A stretch of DNA of 36,108 nucleotides from CAZMCT01 sp964564785. GTDB taxonomy: Bacteria; Planctomycetota; Phycisphaerae; UBA1845; Fen-1342. The stretch is taken from NCBI GenBank assembly GCA_964564785.1, contig CAZMCT010000024.1, positions 1 to 36,108 of the forward strand, in the 5' to 3' direction. Shown one piece after another: positions 15,931-24,967 of the stretch. The notes beneath the pieces were generated by a model, which saw nothing but the letters and a program-made list of their open reading frames with translations, did no database searches and had not been told where the DNA came from. The number at the start of each line of letters is the position of its first letter. Within the stretch, counting starts at the first letter, position 1. The position numbers and the translations under genes were made by a program.

Positions 15931-18900
15931 TCACGGATACGCGTCGCACGTTTCGACGTTCTGGCTTGCGTCGTACAGCAGCGTGGTGTGCGTCACGCCG
16001 TCCACGCAGAACGTGAACACCGTCCGCCCACCCTTCGGGCCGATGGTCAGCACCGCCACGCCGCTGCCGCTGGTCACGCCGCTGCGCGTGCCGTTGAAGT
16101 CGCCCGCGAACGTCCCCGTGACGGTAGCCGCCGCCACGGGCGCGCCCAGGTTGTCGGCGATGGTTACCGTCGCGACGCCGTACTTGTTTCCGCCGCCCTG
16201 ATCATCGACGCTCAGCACGATCGCGGCCACGTGCATCGAGTTGCTGCCCGTCGGCGTCGCGCTGGCTTCGTTGCTGGGGCCGCTCTCGTTGCCCGCCGCG
16301 TCCTCGGCCGTCACGACGTAGAAGTACGTCGTGTTCTCGATGACCGCGGTGTCGCTGAAGCTGCTGGCGCCGAGCGGATCGATGTTGAGCGGCACGTACG
16401 GCCCGCCCGCCGCTTCCGCGCGGTACACGTTATACCCCGCCAGGTCGGGCTCGCCGTTGTCGTTCCAGTCGAGGTGCACGGCCTGGAGCTCGCCGGTCGC
16501 CGCCAGCCCGGTCGGGGCGGCGGGCGGCTGCATGTCGGGCCCGGTGAACGCCGCCTGGAATTCAGCCGCGTCGTGCAGGTCGACGTCGCCGTCGTACTCG
16601 GCGTCGCCGGGCTCGCACTCGGGCGCATAGGGGACGGCCGGGCCCTGGAGACAGAACTGCAGCTCGGCGAAGTCGGCCTCGTCAAGGTACCCATCGCCGT
16701 CAAAATCACCGGTCAGCGGCGGCGCGAGGACAATCTCGGCCACGACCATCGGCTCCGGTGGGCACTTGCCGTTGGCCGCCCACAGGTCATACAGCTCCTG
16801 GCCCTTGGTGTTCGTGAAATTCGCATCGCGCAGGAACTCGACAAACTCCTTGCTCGTGCTCTGGTAGTAGAGCGTGACGAGGGCGCGCGCGGCCTGCGGC
16901 GGAATCGCGTACAGCGTGTGGTCCCAGTACTGCCCGTCGGCGTAGCTGGCCGCGACCGGGGCGCCCCCGAAGGCGTCGAAGGCCGCGTTCGTGAAGCCGC
17001 GCGGCGGGATGCGGTTGTCCTTGTGCACCGCGTTGTTGAGCACGAAGTGGAACATGGTCCCGTCTGGCAGGCCCGGGATGCCTTCCGTCACGGGCTCGAT
17101 CTCATAGATCTTGACCTCGGGGTCGTGGCTCAGCACGGCCGTGGCGGGGTCGTAGGCGCCGGACTCACCCACCAGCGCGTCGTTCTCGTCGTAGTAGCGC
17201 ACGTTCAGCCACATCCGCCGCCCCTCCGGATAGCCGGTGGGCAGCTTGTGGCCGGTCTCGTTCGTCACCGTCACGCGCAGGTCGCGTCCGAGCTGCACCA
17301 GGTCCATCGTCGCCGCGTTCTGGAGCATGTAACGGGCCCGGGCGACGCCGGCCGCCATGGCCGCGGGGTCGACCTCGCCGGGGAACATGGCCGGCAGCAG
17401 GTTCGGCAGCCAGGTGCTGCCGCCGGTCAGGTCGTGCAGCGGCAGGTCGAGCCGCACGGGCGGATTGGTGTTGCAGCCCTGGCCGGTGACGTCGCGCATG
17501 TGGCAGTCCTGGCAGCTCGCGACGTGCTCCTTGTTGCCGCCGAACTGCGGCGCGTACACGCCCTGCGGCGTGTTGTAGGCGCTGTTGAGCCACTCGCTGT
17601 AGGTGCGCTCCACCGGACCGATGACGTTGGCGGAGAAATCGGTAGCGGGCGCATCGAACGCGTTCGGGAGGTAGTGGCCGTTCGCGCTGCGCTCGAAGGC
17701 CGGGTTGCTGACGTCGTGGCACGTCCCGCACAGCGCGGCCTCGCGGTGGAAGGGCGAGACCAGGATCGGGTGGCCGCTGTCGGCGTCGACGAACGGTCCG
17801 CGGCGCGCGCCGGTCGGGTCGACGACGAACATGCCGGTGCCGAACTCGCTTGGCGGACTGATCAGGTTGGCGAGGATGCCCACGTCCTCCGCCGGGTTGC
17901 CGCTGCTGTAGATCGGGTCCACCAGCCGGTGGCACAGGTCGCAGGCCACGCCGTGCTTGTCGCTGTCGAGTATCTGGCTGCCGTCCGTCGGCACCGAGCG
18001 GCCCTGGAGCCAGCCGCGGGAGATGTGGCACCGCAGGCACAGGTCACCGGAATCGGGCGCATCCTGGTTGGCGATGGCCAGCGCGGCCTCGAAGAACGGG
18101 TCGCGCGAGGCCTGCGCCATCATGCTGCCGTGCCAGTTGAAATACGGCTCGACCGCCGGGTCGTAGCCGCCGTGACACACCGCGCACGCAGCGGGCGGGT
18201 TCAGGATTCCGGCCTCCAGCGGCTGCGAGCCGGGTTGGTCGAAGTCCCGCAGCGTGCTGGGCACGAGTCCGCCGGGCGGCGACGCGATCGTGAACAGCCC
18301 GTTGCTTTCGTCGAAGCCCACGTTGAACGCGTGGTCGACCGCCTCGACGCGGATGCGGGCCGCGACGGTCGGCCGGTTGGCCGGGAACCACGTCAGACTG
18401 CCGCTGTTGGGGATGCCGTCGGCGATCAGGTCGTAAGTGCTCCCGCCGTCCAGCGAGAGGTACACGTACACGCCGGCTACCCCGCTCTCGTCGGTGGCGG
18501 ACCACTGCACGATCGCCTGCGTGTTGCCCACCAGCACCTCGCCGCCATTGGGGGCGAGCACGGTCACCGCCGGCGGCAGCACGTCTCCACCGGTCAATGG
18601 CACCAGGTAGTCCTGAATTTCGGCGATATTGACGTTGGAAACCTGGCCGACGTTGGCGGGCGTGAGCCCTGGGAACGTCGGCGTGTTGCCGTAGTTGACC
18701 GTGTCGGTCACCTCGGTCAGCGTGCTGAAGCCGTCACCGTCCGGGTCCGCGTTGCGGATCGACCAGATGGCGTCCTGCCGACCCTGGGCCGTGTTGGGGA
18801 AGTTCGGCAGGGTGGCTTCCACCAGAGCCCCGTGCGGGTTGCGCTCCCCGCCGCCGTTGAAGCGGTAGTGGCACACGCCGCAGTGCGTCGGCCGGCTCGG

Positions 18901-19059
18901 GACGGTCTCGATCACCGTGCCGATCGCGCTCGGGTACACCGCGAAGAAGGCGTCGCGGTATTCCTGCTTCGCTTCGGCCGGGGGCAACGCGCACCAGCCA
19001 CCCAGCAGGGCCGTAACCCCGAGTATCGTACGCATCATCCAGTGATGGCCCGCGCGCAT
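15931..19059 (-). CDS. Secreted hexaheme c-type cytochrome with EF-hand, FN3 and Ig-like modules
   Basis: A 1042-residue secreted protein with ATG 19059 behind GGAGG (19067-19071). Residues 1-30 are a Sec signal ending in PAEA. Six CxxCH heme sites are visible at about 60-64, 292-296, 341-345, 373-377, 444-448 and 516-520, with extra His residues that could be distal ligands. A beta domain fills about 160-260. GHKLPTGYPEGRRMW (about 603-617) is a motif seen in large multiheme cytochromes. Then come a dockerin-like pair of EF loops (DFDGDGYLDEAD about 785-796; DAEYDGDVDLHD about 819-830), an FN3 domain (about 847-936) and a final Ig/invasin-like domain (about 943-1025). It probably carries electrons outside the inner membrane, on the cell surface or in the periplasm. 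Redox partner unknown. Confidence 0.85.
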   Translation of the reverse strand: MRAGHHWMMRTILGVTALLGGWCALPPAEAKQEYRDAFFAVYPSAIGTVIETVPSRPTHCGVCHYRFNGGGERNPHGALVEATLPNFPNTAQGRQDAIWSIRNADPDGDGFSTLTEVTDTVNYGNTPTFPGLTPANVGQVSNVNIAEIQDYLVPLTGGDVLPPAVTVLAPNGGEVLVGNTQAIVQWSATDESGVAGVYVYLSLDGGSTYDLIADGIPNSGSLTWFPANRPTVAARIRVEAVDHAFNVGFDESNGLFTIASPPGGLVPSTLRDFDQPGSQPLEAGILNPPAACAVCHGGYDPAVEPYFNWHGSMMAQASRDPFFEAALAIANQDAPDSGDLCLRCHISRGWLQGRSVPTDGSQILDSDKHGVACDLCHRLVDPIYSSGNPAEDVGILANLISPPSEFGTGMFVVDPTGARRGPFVDADSGHPILVSPFHREAALCGTCHDVSNPAFERSANGHYLPNAFDAPATDFSANVIGPVERTYSEWLNSAYNTPQGVYAPQFGGNKEHVASCQDCHMRDVTGQGCNTNPPVRLDLPLHDLTGGSTWLPNLLPAMFPGEVDPAAMAAGVARARYMLQNAATMDLVQLGRDLRVTVTNETGHKLPTGYPEGRRMWLNVRYYDENDALVGESGAYDPATAVLSHDPEVKIYEIEPVTEGIPGLPDGTMFHFVLNNAVHKDNRIPPRGFTNAAFDAFGGAPVAASYADGQYWDHTLYAIPPQAARALVTLYYQSTSKEFVEFLRDANFTNTKGQELYDLWAANGKCPPEPMVVAEIVLAPPLTGDFDGDGYLDEADFAELQFCLQGPAVPYAPECEPGDAEYDGDVDLHDAAEFQAAFTGPDMQPPAAPTGLAATGELQAVHLDWNDNGEPDLAGYNVYRAEAAGGPYVPLNIDPLGASSFSDTAVIENTTYFYVVTAEDAAGNESGPSNEASATPTGSNSMHVAAIVLSVDDQGGGNKYGVATVTIADNLGAPVAAATVTGTFAGDFNGTRSGVTSGSGVAVLTIGPKGGRTVFTFCVDGVTHTTLLYDASQNVETCDAYP

Positions 19060-19401
19060 GATTCAGCCTCCGGGGTGGAAGAGTCGTTTCACAATCGAAA
19101 CTCAGCGCACTCCAGCAGCGGTCGCGGCACTCCCGGCGGCACTGGCGCGCGGCGGTTGGCTTTGCGCATGCGCGGCGCACTGCGGGCTCGCGACCGCTGG
19201 ACAATCTACCGCGTTGACCCGCGATTTGTCTGTAGGCGCATCGGCAACCGACTGTCAGCGCCGTGTTTCATCCATCCGCCCACGCCCGCTGCCGGAGCGT
19301 GCGCCAGACGGGGCTTTCCCGGTCACGGGGGCCAACGCGCTCACGCGGGCCCGCCGCCGCTGCGCGCCGCCCCGTCCCCTCGGAGGAGTTGCGGCGCGAG
19401 A
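19060..19401. other. Intergenic region between the ferredoxin gene and the cytochrome gene
   Basis: About 340 bases, both flanking genes on the minus strand. It contains the cytochrome ribosome site. A minus-strand TAGATT-like box near 19203 lacks a good -35. No small gene or repeat is visible. Confidence 0.4.
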
Positions 19402-19674
19402 CTACGCCGGCCGGCGCTCGCGGTAGTACGCCGCGTTGCGCTCGATGAAGTGCTCCATTTCCTCCGGCAGGTCGTCCTCGGAGAAGATCGCGCTGACCGG
19501 GCACTCATCCACGCACAGGCCGCAGTCGATACACGTCTCGGGGTCGATGAAGAGCATCTCCGACTTCTCGAACTCGGCTTCGTCCTTCCGCGGGTGGATG
19601 CAGTCCACCGGACAGACCTCGACGCAGCTCGCGTCCTTGGTGCCGATGCACTTCTCCGTGATATAGTGCGGCAC
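19402..19674 (-). CDS. FdxA-type ferredoxin, probably 3Fe-4S plus 4Fe-4S
   Basis: A 90-residue low-potential electron carrier. GTG 19674 is the start because AAGGAG (19681-19686) is six bases upstream; it gives MPHYITEKC, the normal family N-terminus, whereas the longer TTG form would include the ribosome site. The first cluster region is C9-x7-C17-x3-C21-x3-C25, the second C48-x2-C51-x2-C54-x3-C58, and the tail AIFSEDDLPEEMEHFIERNA matches Azotobacter FdI. The second Cys of the first motif (FdI Cys11) is Thr12 here, which supports a 3Fe-4S first cluster. Acidic residues dominate the surface. Divergent iscX nearby suggests a shared iron-sulfur theme. Confidence 0.92.
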   Translation of the reverse strand: MPHYITEKCIGTKDASCVEVCPVDCIHPRKDEAEFEKSEMLFIDPETCIDCGLCVDECPVSAIFSEDDLPEEMEHFIERNAAYYRERRPA

Positions 19675-19724
19675 GCGTGGCTCCTTCAAACTCAGCGCCG
19701 GCCGGAGGGTCCGAACGGCATCGA

Positions 19725-19752
19725 ATTATAGAGGGCCGCGCCGCACCCGCAA
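19725..19752 (-). promoter_or_regulatory. Promoter of the ferredoxin gene
   Basis: On the minus strand a perfect TATAAT (19730 to 19725) lies 16 bases after TTGCGG (19752 to 19747). The start would be near 19718, giving a leader of about 44 bases. The same short gap must also hold the iscX promoter, which I cannot see clearly. Confidence 0.6.
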
Positions 19753-19765
19753 TTGCGGAGAGACC

Positions 19766-19987
19766 ATGCCGCCCAAGCTCACCTGGTCCGACACCGAGGA
19801 CCTCGCCCTGGCGCTGCACGAACGCTTCCCCCACCTTGATCCCCTCACCGTCCGCTTCACCGACCTGCACCGCTGGGTCTGCGAGCTGCCCGACTTCGGC
19901 GACGACCCCCGGGCCAGCAGCGAGGGTCGCCTCGAGGCCATCCAGATGGCCTGGCTCGACGAGTACCGCGCCGCCCGCGGCGATTGA
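19766..19987 (+). CDS. iscX: Iron-sulfur cluster assembly protein IscX
   Basis: A 73-residue acidic protein matching the IscX (YfhJ) family along its whole length: LTWSDTEDLA near the start, HLDPLTVRFTDLHRWV, LPDFGDDP and the C-terminal AIQMAWLDEYR, all in the E. coli order. IscX binds IscS and iron and is thought to regulate cysteine desulfurase activity. ATG 19766 has GGAGAG six bases upstream. No iscS, iscU, hscA or hscB flanks it. Its divergent neighbour is an FdxA-like ferredoxin, whereas in proteobacteria iscX sits at the end of the isc operon after fdx. A stand-alone iscX in a planctomycete-like genome deserves note. Confidence 0.93.
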   Translation: MPPKLTWSDTEDLALALHERFPHLDPLTVRFTDLHRWVCELPDFGDDPRASSEGRLEAIQMAWLDEYRAARGD

Positions 19988-20040
19988 CCCGCCGCCCCGA
20001 CGCGCGGGTGCTGCCCCGTCCGCAGCTCAGCAGCCCCCGA

Positions 20041-21609
20041 TTACTCCCCCGCGTGCGCCTGTGTGGCCGGTACCCGCTCCGCCGGCGCCGAGCGCCGCTT
20101 CACCTCTTCCGGCACCCTCTCCAGGTACTCGCGCAGCGCCATCGGCGACCAGCTCGTGATCAGAAAGCGGTCCGTCACCGTCCACGCCGGGCCTGCCAGC
20201 CCCAGCCACTCCGGGCCCGCCCCGAACCGCAGGTACCAGATCCCGTCGTCCTCGCCCAGCACATGGAACGGGGGGGCCGAAGCCTCCGCCAGCGCCGCCT
20301 GCCACGCCCGCCCCATCGCCTCCACCGTCTGCCGCACGGCCGCCGGGTTTTCGCGGATCTCCGTCAGTGTCGTGAGCGCCAGCGGCAGCCGCAGCGGATG
20401 CGGCGGGTCGTTGTGCAGGATGATGTGGTCGCCCAGGTGCGCCAGCAGGTCGCGCTGGGCGTCGAAGCCGTGCCGCGCCTGCACCTCGGCCCACACCCGC
20501 TCCACGTTCGCCCGCACCTTCGGGCCCTGGACCGCCAGCAGCCCGCGAAAGAATCGCGGCAGCAGCTCCTCCGCCCGCAACGCGAACACCGCGTAGCGGC
20601 ACCCCGACGGCACGGCCGCCAACAGCCGTCGGTCGCTCGCATCCGCGTCGGCGTAGACGCGCCGCACCGTCCGGTTGTTGATCCGGAAATGCGCTATGCA
20701 ATACAGCGCGCGCCCCTCGTACCCCAGCAACCAGTGGGCCTGTTGTAGCCCGCCGGCGTCCCACGCCTGAAAAAACGCGCTTGCCCGCCCCTCCACGAAC
20801 GGGTCCAGCCGCTGCTGAATCCCATCCGCCGACACAAGCACCTCGATCAGCCCCTTCCGGGCCCGTGACCCACGCGCCGCCGCGTACCACGCATCGTGGA
20901 CGAGCGACTCCTCCTCGCCCGCGGCCACGGCCGCGATCTGCGGCCAAACCCCCGGCCCGACCGTGAGCACGAAATGTCCGTCGAGGTGGCCCCACGCGAT
21001 CGCAACCCACTCGGGCAGGCGCCGGTCACGCAGCTCCTGATACGTCCAGCGCCCGGCCGTCTTCGATTCAAGCGTGGCTTCGCCGCTGTTGGTCTGCTCG
21101 TTCACCGCCTTCTGGATAATCCGCAGGAACGGTTCGGTGTCGCCCCGGTTTTGCACGACCAGCGCGAACCGGAGCCGGTCAACCTTGCGGGCGGTCGCGT
21201 CCGTCTGCGTCGGCTGGGCCTGCGCGTCGATCAGCGCCAGCGCGTGCGGGTAGCGGATCATCAGCCCGAACATCTCGGCGGCTCGCACGTTGAGTTGCGT
21301 GCCCTGATCGAGCGGCTGGCTCGCGAGCCGTGTTCCGAGCTCCAGCAACGTCTGGAGCGTGGAAGGCCGGCTGTCCGCCGGTGTCGCCTCGGGCAGCGGC
21401 CGCCCGGCCCAGCACAGCAGACTTCCGGCGGGGATCAGCTCGACCGGCTCGCGGGGCTCGCCCGCCACCGGGCCGCCCAAGGAGAGCACTACCGCGACAC
21501 GCAGAGCCCAGCGAAGCACGACGGTCGGGCGCTGCGCCGGCAGGCGGCCGCGCACCGACAACGCCGGCCCCCCGTATCCGGCGCGAGGATCGGAAGCTCG
21601 ACGGTACAT
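20041..21609 (-). CDS. Secreted protein of unknown function
   Basis: A 522-residue protein. A hydrophobic stretch (LRWALRVAVVLSLGGPVAG, about residues 32-50) looks like a signal sequence; the 30 residues before it make ATG 21609 doubtful and a GTG near codon 32 could be the true start. No ribosome site decides. The mature part opens with EPREPVELIPAGSLLCWAGRPLPE, then alternates alpha and beta segments with no catalytic motif I recognise (LLELGTRLASQPLDQGT, WVAIAWGHLDGHFVLTVG, LGDHIILHNDPP, DRFLITSWSPMALREYLE). Its general pattern resembles DUF3352-like envelope proteins of planctomycetes, but I do not claim homology. It sits downstream of a pseudopilin gene on the same strand. Confidence 0.65.
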   Translation of the reverse strand: MYRRASDPRAGYGGPALSVRGRLPAQRPTVVLRWALRVAVVLSLGGPVAGEPREPVELIPAGSLLCWAGRPLPEATPADSRPSTLQTLLELGTRLASQPLDQGTQLNVRAAEMFGLMIRYPHALALIDAQAQPTQTDATARKVDRLRFALVVQNRGDTEPFLRIIQKAVNEQTNSGEATLESKTAGRWTYQELRDRRLPEWVAIAWGHLDGHFVLTVGPGVWPQIAAVAAGEEESLVHDAWYAAARGSRARKGLIEVLVSADGIQQRLDPFVEGRASAFFQAWDAGGLQQAHWLLGYEGRALYCIAHFRINNRTVRRVYADADASDRRLLAAVPSGCRYAVFALRAEELLPRFFRGLLAVQGPKVRANVERVWAEVQARHGFDAQRDLLAHLGDHIILHNDPPHPLRLPLALTTLTEIRENPAAVRQTVEAMGRAWQAALAEASAPPFHVLGEDDGIWYLRFGAGPEWLGLAGPAWTVTDRFLITSWSPMALREYLERVPEEVKRRSAPAERVPATQAHAGE

Positions 21610-21777
21610 GGCGCGAAAGGGTAGAGGCGGGCCGGGCTCCGGCCAAGTCCCGCCGACAATTAAGCACAGGGACCGGCTGCCGGCCGCGGCCAGCCCGTGC
21701 CGCCGCGCATTCGGTGTGCCCGCTCCGCGTTCCGGCTGCTGAGCGCTTCGCAGGGTCTCAGGTGAGCTTGCAGCCGT

Positions 21778-22512
21778 TCAGAACTGGGCCCCCGCGTAGT
21801 TCGGCGCCAGGTCTTCCTCGATCGTCTTGCGACCGCGGAACTCGACTTGCAGGTCGCGGTTGAGCACGTTCATCCCGTCGCGATGCGGGCCGTAGATCCT
21901 CTGGCCCTCCCACATCACCAGATCGCGGATGTACGTCCCGCGCAGCAGCGCCGCGCGCTGCGCGTCCTCGATCGGGTCCCCGGTCAGCTCCAGCCTGAGC
22001 TTCTTCAGCAGCCGGCCGTCCAGGAAGGCGAAATGCTCGCGGAAATACCAATAGTTGCGCGGATCGAGCACCACGCCGTAGGGCTGATTGGCCGCCGCCT
22101 CGCGATAGGTGTACTGCGGCGTCTGCCCCCGCGGCCAGCCGATCCGCGCGGCCGGGCACACGAACAGCTCGCGCACCTCGCCGATGTACCGCGGCATCAG
22201 CACGTTCGGCAGCGAGACCGGCCAGCGCGTGCGATCGAACGGGTCAATGACGTCGTTGGGGTGGGCGGGGTTCCCGTAGCCCGGCCGGCTCGTCCCGTTC
22301 GTCATCGGCGACTCGATGTACGGCACGCGACCGTTCCACTCGGTCCAGTAGGCGTAGAGCGCGACGCCCACCTGATAGAGCCGTGCGGCGCAAACGGTCT
22401 GTTTCGCCCGAGCCCGGGCCTGGCCCAGCGCGGGCACGAGAATCGACATCAGCAAGGTCACGATCGCTACGACGACCAGCAGCTCAATCAGCGTGAATGC
22501 GCGGCGATGCAT
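21778..22512 (-). CDS. Stand-alone pseudopilin-like protein (planctomycete H-X9-DG type, degenerate)
   Basis: A 244-residue protein whose N-terminus (MHRRAFTLIELLVVVAIVTLLMS) is a prepilin signal plus helix: Phe at +1 and Glu at +5, but Ala rather than Gly before the cleavage site. After the helix comes the usual ILVPALGQARARAKQTVCAARLYQVG segment, then a globular domain with a Cys at FVCPAARIGWP. The C-terminal HRDGMNVLNRDLQVEF keeps the His of the H-X9-DG motif but has Asp-Leu where DG is expected. Start ATG 22512 is preferred; an ATG ten codons upstream is possible. Many such genes occur singly in planctomycete genomes and their role is unclear. Confidence 0.78.
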   Translation of the reverse strand: MHRRAFTLIELLVVVAIVTLLMSILVPALGQARARAKQTVCAARLYQVGVALYAYWTEWNGRVPYIESPMTNGTSRPGYGNPAHPNDVIDPFDRTRWPVSLPNVLMPRYIGEVRELFVCPAARIGWPRGQTPQYTYREAAANQPYGVVLDPRNYWYFREHFAFLDGRLLKKLRLELTGDPIEDAQRAALLRGTYIRDLVMWEGQRIYGPHRDGMNVLNRDLQVEFRGRKTIEEDLAPNYAGAQF

Positions 22513-22686
22513 GGGTGTTCTCGGCTTCCAGCTTGCGGCCATTGGCTCGAACGGTCTCTCGCACACCTGACTCCCGTTGCCCGGTCAGCCGGCGTAACCG
22601 GGCGCCGCGGCGGGGCCCCGAAAGCGGGAAGGGGCGCCCGCCGCTGCGCCCGAACCGGTCCGCCCGTTCCGCGAACCGGCGCCCGG

Positions 22687-24096
22687 TCAGCCCAGCGGCC
22701 GGCCGGACAGCAGCGCCACGAAAGCGTTGATGTCGGCGAAATCAACGAACCCGTCGCCGTTGATGTCGTTCTGGCACCGGAAGCGGCAATCCTCCGACGC
22801 CAGCCCGGTGGCCCGCCAGGCCGACTCTCCCCCCGAGAGCGCTGCCACGAACGGGTTGAGATCGGCGAAGCCCACACTCCCGTCGCAGTTGACGTCGCCC
22901 GGAACGAACGGCCCGCAGCCGGTCGCCGCCACCAGTACCACGTCATACCCGATGGTGTCGGTGTAGACCGGGTCAAAGCTGTTGTTCACGCCGAATCCCG
23001 CTGACTCGAGGTACACGAACCGGTCGGCACCGTCGGGCAGCCGCGGCAACACCACCGCTTCCAGGTAGGCGCCGAGGTCGCCGCCGTAGTCCGCCAGCGC
23101 CAGCCCCCCGTTGCCCGACGCCGCGTAGTTGTCGGCCCCGGCTCCCCCGAAGATCGTCGCGCTGCCGCCGGCCAGACCGTGCGACGTAGTGACCACCGTG
23201 CCCACGTGCGCTACGTCGACATCCGGCCAGCGCGTGCTGCCGAGCCCTTCACCCGCCAGCAGCGGGAATTGCCCCGTCTGCGGGTCCGCGACGACCAGCC
23301 AACCCTCCAGCGTGCCCAGAAACTGCATGCTGCCCAGGACGGCCGGGGCGCTCGTGTACGGGTCGATCGAGTCCTCCCACAGCTCGAAGCCCAGGTTGGT
23401 CACTGCGTATACGCCTTCGAGCGTGCCGCTCAAGCCATTGAACGGGGTCAGCACGCCGGTTCGCGTGTCGACCGCGGGGTTAATCGGCCCGGTCTTCTGT
23501 CCGAACGCCTCGGTGCCCGCGATCGTCACCAGGATCGTGCAGATGTCCGGCCCGAAGTTCGGTGCGCCCTCGTTGCAGCCGGTCGCGTCGAAATCCAGGA
23601 GTTCAATTGTCCCGCCCGCCAGGTCGGTCTCCAGCCGGATGAAGCTGTCGGTGTCCGGGATCTCGAGCGCCTGACCCGGCGGGGCGTTCGGGTCGTTCGG
23701 GTCGACCGGCACCAGCCGGCGTACCCCGTTGCTCAGATTGCCGTCGAGGTCGAGCAGCGGCCCGCCCAGAAACTCGATGCCCAGGATCGGAATCCCGCCC
23801 ACGGCGGGAATCGTCCCGCGCCGGTACAGCATGCTCAGCGAGCCCAGGTAGTTCGGCTGATACTTCGGCTGCGTGCCGGCCGAGCCGCGGTAGGGCACGA
23901 TGATCCCCACGTCCGATGTCCCGGCCAGGCGGTCGCCGTCGTAGATTTCGCCCGGAACCCCGCCGGGGCCGAAGAGCAGTCGTGTTGCCCCGGGATAGTG
24001 CCGTGCATCGGCCCCGGTTACCAGGTAATACTTGTCGGCGAGCACGTCCGCGGCGCCCGCGAGCAGGACGACCAGTGCGGTATATCGAACGATCAT
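22687..24096 (-). CDS. Secreted dockerin-containing protein of unknown function
   Basis: A 469-residue protein; ATG 24096 follows AAGGAG (24105-24110). Residues 1-20 are a signal peptide (RYTALVVLLAGAADVLA, then DKYYL). The central region is beta-rich, with repeated Gly/Asp turns (LLDLDGNLSNG, GGAGADNYAASGNGG) and YDGDRLAGTSDVGIIVPYRG, and no enzyme motif I recognise. The end has two dockerin EF loops: DVNCDGSVGFAD (about 401-412) and DINGDGFVDFAD (about 444-455), each with an (L/I)NxFVxxLSG helix. Compared with the two other dockerin proteins here, the linker between loops holds a Cys pair (EDCRFRC). Probably surface-exposed; ligand unknown. Confidence 0.8.
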   Translation of the reverse strand: MIVRYTALVVLLAGAADVLADKYYLVTGADARHYPGATRLLFGPGGVPGEIYDGDRLAGTSDVGIIVPYRGSAGTQPKYQPNYLGSLSMLYRRGTIPAVGGIPILGIEFLGGPLLDLDGNLSNGVRRLVPVDPNDPNAPPGQALEIPDTDSFIRLETDLAGGTIELLDFDATGCNEGAPNFGPDICTILVTIAGTEAFGQKTGPINPAVDTRTGVLTPFNGLSGTLEGVYAVTNLGFELWEDSIDPYTSAPAVLGSMQFLGTLEGWLVVADPQTGQFPLLAGEGLGSTRWPDVDVAHVGTVVTTSHGLAGGSATIFGGAGADNYAASGNGGLALADYGGDLGAYLEAVVLPRLPDGADRFVYLESAGFGVNNSFDPVYTDTIGYDVVLVAATGCGPFVPGDVNCDGSVGFADLNPFVAALSGGESAWRATGLASEDCRFRCQNDINGDGFVDFADINAFVALLSGRPLG

Positions 24097-24238
24097 CGGT
24101 GTTTCTCCTTGCGTGAGTGATCGAAAATGCGGATGGAAAATCAACGGCTTCGTGCGGGCCGCGCGCCCCGCGACGCTGAGGTCTGACGGCCGACATGCGC
24201 GCGCAATGCGGCGCCATGCACGGGCCGGAGCGCACAGA

Positions 24239-24832
24239 CTAGACAGGGGAGGTCGGTGGAGCCCGATTGACGGGGCAGGCCAGCACGGCCGTGCACCGCC
24301 GCAGCACGAGGGCGAGCGCCGCGATGGCGTCCAGCGCCTGTTGCACCAGTACTCGCGCGCGGCGCTGGAGGACCCGCGGCCGCACAGCGTCGCGCACCCG
24401 CGGCCATTGCAGCGTCAGCAGCGTCACGACCGCCGATACCCACGCCGCGACCGGCGCGGCCGCGGGTGACGCTTCGTCGATTACCATGCGCCGCGCAACG
24501 TCCGCGTGCAGCAGCGCGATCGCCACCGTCACGATCAGCCACGCCCGGCGGCTGCGCGGCAGCCGCAGCCAGCGCACGTCGACGAGCTTGAGCACGAAGA
24601 ACGCCTGGCTGGCGCTCAGCGCGAACCAGCGGAGCGGGTCAATGTCAGTCGAACCGGCCCCCAGCGCCGCGAGCCAGCCCGGGCCGTGGGCCACGAGCAT
24701 GAAGGCCCAGAACGCGCGCCGGCACCACGTCGCAGCGCACCCCCGCGACGACGCCGGGCTTCGCGACCCGGGGGCGCTCCGCGGCCGCACCCACCCGCCG
24801 GCCCGCGATACCGCCCAGTCCAACGCCATCAT
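24239..24832 (-). CDS. Small membrane protein of unknown function
   Basis: A 197-residue reading frame with four probable membrane segments: FWAFMLVAHGPGWLAALGAG, PLRWFALSASQAFFVLKLVDVRWLRL, AWLIVTVAIALLHADVA and AAWVSAVVTLLTLQWP. The FFVLKLVDVRWLRL string resembles small hypothetical membrane proteins I associate with planctomycetes. The start is uncertain: adjacent ATGs at 24832 and 24829 lack a clear ribosome site. The first 45 residues are Arg- and Ser-rich and may not be translated. It lies between the dockerin gene and clpC on the same strand. No function proposed. Confidence 0.5.
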   Translation of the reverse strand: MMALDWAVSRAGGWVRPRSAPGSRSPASSRGCAATWCRRAFWAFMLVAHGPGWLAALGAGSTDIDPLRWFALSASQAFFVLKLVDVRWLRLPRSRRAWLIVTVAIALLHADVARRMVIDEASPAAAPVAAWVSAVVTLLTLQWPRVRDAVRPRVLQRRARVLVQQALDAIAALALVLRRCTAVLACPVNRAPPTSPV

Positions 24833-24967
24833 GCGGATTATTTGCCCCGCCCGATCGCAATGCAAGCCCGATTCAAAAACCCGCCCGCAGGAAACCGAGC
24901 GCGCACGGCCGACCAGGCCGAAACCCGCGGCCACCCCGCCGGCCGGGGCTGCCGCCACATTCCCGCC

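Noticed and set aside
19675..19689. A longer ferredoxin start at TTG 19689
   Set aside because: It would place the AAGGAG ribosome site inside the coding region and add five residues that FdxA proteins lack.
15772..19731. A plus-strand open frame of more than 1300 codons opposite the cytochrome gene
   Set aside because: It is antisense to a gene with six heme motifs, a signal peptide and several domains. Its protein is rich in Arg, His and Val without any motif, as expected of a GC-rich shadow frame.
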